Of a DNA stretch of 8,838 nucleotides, positions 5,615-8,838 are shown in pieces. Numbering within the stretch: the stretch's first letter is position 1; each line of letters opens with the position of its first letter. Origin of the DNA: an uncultured Eubacteriales bacterium (GTDB lineage Bacteria; Bacillota; Clostridia; Oscillospirales; CAG-382); the NCBI GenBank assembly GCA_934444485.1, contig CAKSCN010000103.1, forward strand, positions 1 to 8,838, read 5' to 3'. A program made the position numbers and the translations under genes. The notes beneath the pieces are model-generated. The model did not search any database. It saw only the letters and a program-made list of their open reading frames with translations, and was not told where the DNA came from.

Positions 5615-5654
5615 AAAAAGTACCTCCGTATACGTTTATCTGTGGTATGTCACA

Positions 5655-5683
5655 ATTATAAACGAAACGGAGGTGAAAGTAAA
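5655..5683 (-). promoter_or_regulatory. Likely promoter of the ADP-ribosylglycohydrolase-like gene
   Basis: On the minus strand TTTACT (5678-5683, four of six) is followed after 17 bp by a perfect TATAAT (5655-5660). Transcription would start near 5648, about 33 bases before the ATG. I see no convincing terminator between the pyk stop (5729) and this promoter, so read-through from pyk could add to expression. Confidence 0.6.
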
Positions 5684-5728
5684 TAGGGTTTCAATACATT
5701 TGCAGTAGGTTATTTGTACATTGCGACG

Positions 5729-7162
5729 TTATTTTGCTGCTTTGCCTATAGTCTCGACCTTAAGAAGGTTTGTTGTTCCTTCAACGTTGAGCGGCATACC
5801 GGCGGTAATTACAACTCTGTCACCCTCATTCAAGAGTCCGGTGAACATTGCACAGTCAACCGCATGACGGAAAAGCTTCTCTTCGTCGGTCTGGTTCTTT
5901 GCGAGAACAGGGTAGACGCCCCAGGAGAGAGCAAGCTGGTTAAACGTCTTTTCCGACGGTGTTGCGGCAACAATGTTCTCAACGGGTCTGAATTTTGAAA
6001 CTCTTCTTGCCGTGTAGCCGGACTTTGTAACGGCGATGATTGCGCTTGCGTCAACGTCTCTTGCGGTTGTGCAGGCGGCGTCGCAGATGGCGTTGGTTAT
6101 GTCCGCAATATCGTTGTCGCACTTGAGACCTCTGTAGGCATCCATCTCAAAAGCGTCCTTTTCAGCCTGCCTTGCGATCTTCGCCATTGCCTTGACAACA
6201 GTTACGGGATGGTCACCGGCGGCGGTTTCACCCGAGAGCATTATGGCGGACGTGCCGTCGAATACTGCGTTCGCAACGTCGGATATTTCGGCTCTCGTGG
6301 GGTGATTGTTGTGAATCATCGATTCCATCATCTGGGTTGCGGTGATTGCCATTTTTCCGGCACGGTAGATTTTTCTTATGGCTTTCTTCTGTATTCCGGG
6401 CAGTCTTTCATACTCTATTTCAACGCCCATGTCGCCTCTTGCAATCATAATTCCGTCCGACTGCTCGAGTATCTCGTCAAAGTTTTCTACGCCCTCGATG
6501 TTCTCTATCTTGGAGATTATCTTGATGTTGTGTCCGCCGTGGTAGTCGATAAATCTGCGGAGGGAAACAACGTCCTCTTTTCTTCTGACAAACGACGCCG
6601 CAACGAAATCCACATCGTTCTCAACGCCGAAAACAAGGTCAGCCTCGTCCTTTTCGCTGAGATACTTCATGTCCATGCGCACATTCGGAACATTTATGCC
6701 CTGGTTGTTCTTTATAACGCCGCCGAAAAGAACCGTGCAGTTGATGTCGGTGTCAGTACATGAATCGACGCAGAGCGTTATGTTTCCGTCGTCAATGAGG
6801 ATTTTCTGACCTTCGGTGAGCTGACCGGGAAGGTCGGGGTAGGTTATCGAAACCTTGTCCTTCGTACCCTCAACGTCTTTTGTAGTAAGAACGAATTTCG
6901 CACCCGTTTCAAGCGTTTCGGAACCGTTCCTGAACTGCTTTACACGTATCTCAGGACCCTTGGTGTCAAGCATTATTGCCAAAGGTGCTTTAAGCTCGTT
7001 TCTCACCTTTTTTATTCTTTCGATTATCTCTTTGTGGTATTCATGTGTGCCGTGGGAAAAATTCAGCCTTGCGACATTCATTCCGGCTTTCACCATTTCG
7101 GCTATTGTCTTTTCGTCGCTTGAGGCGGGACCCAAAGTGCAGATGATTTTTGTTTTGCGCAT
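5729..7162 (-). CDS. pyk: Pyruvate kinase, potassium-dependent type
   Basis: The enzyme converts phosphoenolpyruvate and ADP to pyruvate and ATP, the last step of glycolysis, in the cytoplasm. The 477 residues carry the full set of family motifs: KIICTLGPAS (5-14), MNVARLNFSHG (28-38), LDTKGPEIR (65-73), the signature IKIISKIENIEGV with catalytic Lys218 and metal ligand Glu220, ARGDMG with Asp243, and the TATQMMESM and SGETAAGDHP segments. Domain B spans about 72-168. There is no extra PEP-utilising domain at the C-terminus, unlike the 585-residue Bacillus enzymes. Glu71 in GPEIR is the residue that marks potassium-dependent kinases (Lys in independent ones), with Asn34, Ser36, Asp66 and Thr67 as likely potassium ligands. 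I start at 7162, not at the upstream ATG at 7189, because AAAGGA lies eight bases before it and the family begins there. It follows the KdpE-like gene by 33 bp and is probably cotranscribed. Confidence 0.98.
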   Translation of the reverse strand: MRKTKIICTLGPASSDEKTIAEMVKAGMNVARLNFSHGTHEYHKEIIERIKKVRNELKAPLAIMLDTKGPEIRVKQFRNGSETLETGAKFVLTTKDVEGTKDKVSITYPDLPGQLTEGQKILIDDGNITLCVDSCTDTDINCTVLFGGVIKNNQGINVPNVRMDMKYLSEKDEADLVFGVENDVDFVAASFVRRKEDVVSLRRFIDYHGGHNIKIISKIENIEGVENFDEILEQSDGIMIARGDMGVEIEYERLPGIQKKAIRKIYRAGKMAITATQMMESMIHNNHPTRAEISDVANAVFDGTSAIMLSGETAAGDHPVTVVKAMAKIARQAEKDAFEMDAYRGLKCDNDIADITNAICDAACTTARDVDASAIIAVTKSGYTARRVSKFRPVENIVAATPSEKTFNQLALSWGVYPVLAKNQTDEEKLFRHAVDCAMFTGLLNEGDRVVITAGMPLNVEGTTNLLKVETIGKAAK

Positions 7163-7171
7163 TTGTTTGCA

Positions 7172-7177
7172 TCCTTT
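7172..7177 (-). promoter_or_regulatory. Ribosome binding site that fixes the pyk start
   Basis: AAAGGA on the minus strand lies eight bases before the ATG at 7162. The in-frame ATG at 7189 has no such site and would add nine residues (MRLLKGCKQ) not expected in pyruvate kinases. The whole gap to the regulator stop at 7196 is 33 bp and holds no promoter. Confidence 0.8.
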
Positions 7178-7195
7178 CAAAAGTCGCACGGCAGA

Positions 7196-7909
7196 TTACG
7201 CCGTTGTTTCGTCCGACATCCTGTAGCCTACGCCGACTTCGGTAAATATATACTTCGGCTCTGCAGGATTTTCTTCTATCTTACGTCTTATGTTTGCCAT
7301 ATTGACACGCAGTATTCTGTTGTCGCCCGATGTTACAGGTCCCCATATTTCTCTCATGAGAAAATCATATGTTACGACACGTCCGGCATACTTTGCGAGA
7401 AGCGCCACTATCTTGAACTCGTTTAGTGTGAGCTTAACATCTCTGTCACGCACCGTTATTCTGTGCTTGCCGTAGTCTATCGTAAAATCGCCAGAACGGA
7501 AAATGCCGCTCAGCGCAACACCGTCGCTTGCACTGTCAAGACGTGTGTGCCTAATTGCAGCTCTTATGCGTGCCATAAGCTCCGACGTGCCGAACGGCTT
7601 CACAATGTAGTCGTCAGCACCCAGATCGAGTGCGTTTACCTTGTCGCTTTCCTGCGAGCGTGCGGAAACAACGATTATCGGAACACGTGAGCGCTCCCTT
7701 ATTCTCTCGATTACCTTTGCTCCGTCCTCATCGGGAAGACCCAAATCGAGAATTACAAGCTCCGGAAAGTACGAACCGAACATCGCCATTCCCTCGGCGG
7801 CTGTCTTTGCCGTTATTGTTTCGTAGCCGTTTGCGGTGAGAACCGTGGCAATAAACCTCGATATACCGATGTCGTCTTCTATTATCAACACTTTGTCTTT
7901 AAGTGTCAT
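7196..7909 (-). CDS. OmpR/KdpE-type response regulator
   Basis: This 237-residue protein has a receiver domain (about 5-118) and an OmpR-type winged helix (about 135-233). Receiver residues are intact: acidic pair Asp12-Asp13, phosphate-accepting Asp55 in LVILDLGLPDEDG, Ser82 in VVSAR and Lys104 in YIVKPF. The DNA-binding part has LTLNEFKIVALLAKYAGRVV, the REIWGP turn, and RRKIEENPAEPKYIFTEVGVGYRM, all close to KdpE. The start at 7909 has GGAGGA at 7917-7922, inside the 3' end of the kinase gene, and the gap to the kinase stop is 3 bp. It should be phosphorylated by that kinase and act on DNA as a dimer. KdpE classically turns on the high-affinity potassium pump kdpFABC, which is not in this window, so the targets are unknown; I withhold the symbol for that reason. 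Confidence 0.94.
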   Translation of the reverse strand: MTLKDKVLIIEDDIGISRFIATVLTANGYETITAKTAAEGMAMFGSYFPELVILDLGLPDEDGAKVIERIRERSRVPIIVVSARSQESDKVNALDLGADDYIVKPFGTSELMARIRAAIRHTRLDSASDGVALSGIFRSGDFTIDYGKHRITVRDRDVKLTLNEFKIVALLAKYAGRVVTYDFLMREIWGPVTSGDNRILRVNMANIRRKIEENPAEPKYIFTEVGVGYRMSDETTA

Positions 7910-7912
7910 GAA

Positions 7913-8838
7913 TTATTCCTCCAATGGAAGCATGAACATAAATTCAGCGCCTCCGCTTTCTACATTTGCCGATTTCATGGTTCCGCCGTGAGCGCGAATA
8001 ACGCTTATGCACATCGACAATCCCATGCCGAGATTGCGCTTTGTGTCCGCACGTTCGCCCGTGTCGAAGCCCTGACAGGAATTCTCGAGATCGTCAAGCT
8101 TTCCGCTCTTGATTCCAAGCCCGTTGTCACGCACCGAAAACAGCGCCATGTCGTCCTCTTTTTTCACCTCAACGACAATTTCCGAGGTGGTAACACCGTG
8201 GTTTACGGCATTTTCGAGAAGGTTTATTATTACCTGCTCGATGAGTACCGCATCCATCGGAACAAACAGCGGCTCTTTCGGCATAAGAACCGTTACCTCA
8301 GTTTTAGTGCCGTACTTTTTAAAGCGTGAAACCGCCTCCGAGACAACCTCTTCAACAATTTCTTCACGCTTCTCTATGTGCGCCGTGTCGTCGATTTTCG
8401 TAACCGAAAGAATGTTTTCAACGAGCCGCACAAGATTCTTGCACTCCTCGGAAATGCCCGTGAGAAGCTCCTTGCTCTTTTCGCTGTCCAGCTTCTCTCC
8501 GTTTTCCAGAATAGCGCTCGCAGCACCGCCGATTGAGGTGAGCGGCGTTCGTATGTCGTGAGAAAGCGCGCGGAGCAAATCCGCACGTATCCTGTCCTTT
8601 TCGTTCTCGAGCCGTATGCTTTCCTGTATCTTTACACGTGACGTCAGCGCACTTACAATCAGGGAAACGGCAAGCATTGTGACAAACGTAAGAGGGTAGC
8701 CGGCAAGAGTAAAGTTCAGTTCAAAGTACGGATATGTAAAAACGTAGTTTACGCCGACAACCGCAATAAGCGATACAAGAACGCCGCACATATAACCGGC
8801 AGTAAGCCTTGAAACGATAAGCACGGAGAGAACGAAAA
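7913..8838 (-). CDS. KdpD-like sensor histidine kinase, N-terminus cut by window edge
   Basis: The frame is open through base 8838, so the N-terminus is missing; a GTG at 8824 is an internal codon (FVLSVLIVSR runs across it). Counting from that codon, 1-62 are the end of a DUF4118-type membrane domain as in KdpD, seen in SRLTAGYMCG, NYVFTYPYF and AGYPLTF. Next come the phosphoacceptor helix SHDIRTPLTS with His89 (8558-8560), the N-box NLLENAVNHG (201-210), DNGLGI (232-237) and GMGLSMC (265-271). All catalytic motifs are present; the last ATP-lid motif is GMGLSM where GxGLGL is usual. It autophosphorylates on His and passes the phosphate to the regulator 3 bp downstream. KdpD senses potassium or turgor in other bacteria; whether this one keeps the cytoplasmic KdpD/USP input domains cannot be seen, and many short Clostridia homologues lack them. 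Confidence 0.92.
   Translation of the reverse strand, partial: FVLSVLIVSRLTAGYMCGVLVSLIAVVGVNYVFTYPYFELNFTLAGYPLTFVTMLAVSLIVSALTSRVKIQESIRLENEKDRIRADLLRALSHDIRTPLTSIGGAASAILENGEKLDSEKSKELLTGISEECKNLVRLVENILSVTKIDDTAHIEKREEIVEEVVSEAVSRFKKYGTKTEVTVLMPKEPLFVPMDAVLIEQVIINLLENAVNHGVTTSEIVVEVKKEDDMALFSVRDNGLGIKSGKLDDLENSCQGFDTGERADTKRNLGMGLSMCISVIRAHGGTMKSANVESGGAEFMFMLPLEE

Noticed and set aside
5684..5728. A terminator after pyk
   Set aside because: I looked for a stem followed by a T-run on the minus strand and found only CAATG/CATTG-scale pairings, not enough for a terminator.
6209..6763. A 184-residue plus-strand open frame opposite pyk
   Set aside because: Pyruvate kinase motifs run through this stretch on the minus strand, so the frame is a shadow.

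Overview
The window looks like chromosome from an endospore-forming Clostridia-type Firmicute, possibly Oscillospiraceae-like. The evidence is a spmA-spmB sporulation pair, a short AbrB/SpoVT-type regulator with a CxxC...CxxC tail, strong AGGAGG-like ribosome sites and TTGACA/TATAAT promoters. Taxonomy is inferred from gene content and protein resemblance only. Seven and a half of the eight genes' worth of coding sequence lies on the minus strand; only the abrB-like gene is on the plus strand. There is no sign of phage, transposon, CRISPR, tRNA or rRNA.

Layout from left to right: (1) 1-1254, minus, the N-terminal 418 residues of an ABC exporter half-transporter, cut by the window edge, with its own promoter. 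(2) 1356-2470, minus, spmA and spmB, joined by an ATGA overlap. (3) 2471-2639, a divergent control region with a perfect-consensus extended -10 promoter for abrB, possible Spo0A boxes over it, an inverted repeat at the start of transcription and a 16-bp palindrome on the spmA side. (4) 2640-2891, plus, the AbrB-like regulator. (5) 2901-2997, two back-to-back hairpins that separate it from the convergent next gene. (6) 3009-3854, minus, an unrecognised acidic lipoprotein with a consensus promoter. (7) 4088-5614, minus, an ADP-ribosylglycohydrolase-fold protein with an altered metal-binding motif. (8) 5729-7162, minus, pyruvate kinase. (9) 7196-8838, minus, a KdpE-like response regulator and a KdpD-like sensor kinase, the latter cut by the right edge.

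The right-hand genes probably form one transcription unit, kdpD-like > kdpE-like > pyk, because the gaps are 3 bp and 33 bp and no promoter is visible in them. The pyruvate kinase carries the glutamate that marks potassium-dependent enzymes, so a Kdp-type regulator next to it is suggestive. The spm pair and the AbrB-like gene face away from each other around a shared control region, and both fit the transition to sporulation. I see no clear undescribed multi-gene system. The best leads are the atypical ADP-ribosylglycohydrolase-like protein, the possible Spo0A control of abrB, and the Kdp/pyk arrangement. No stretch above 300 bases lacks a gene.
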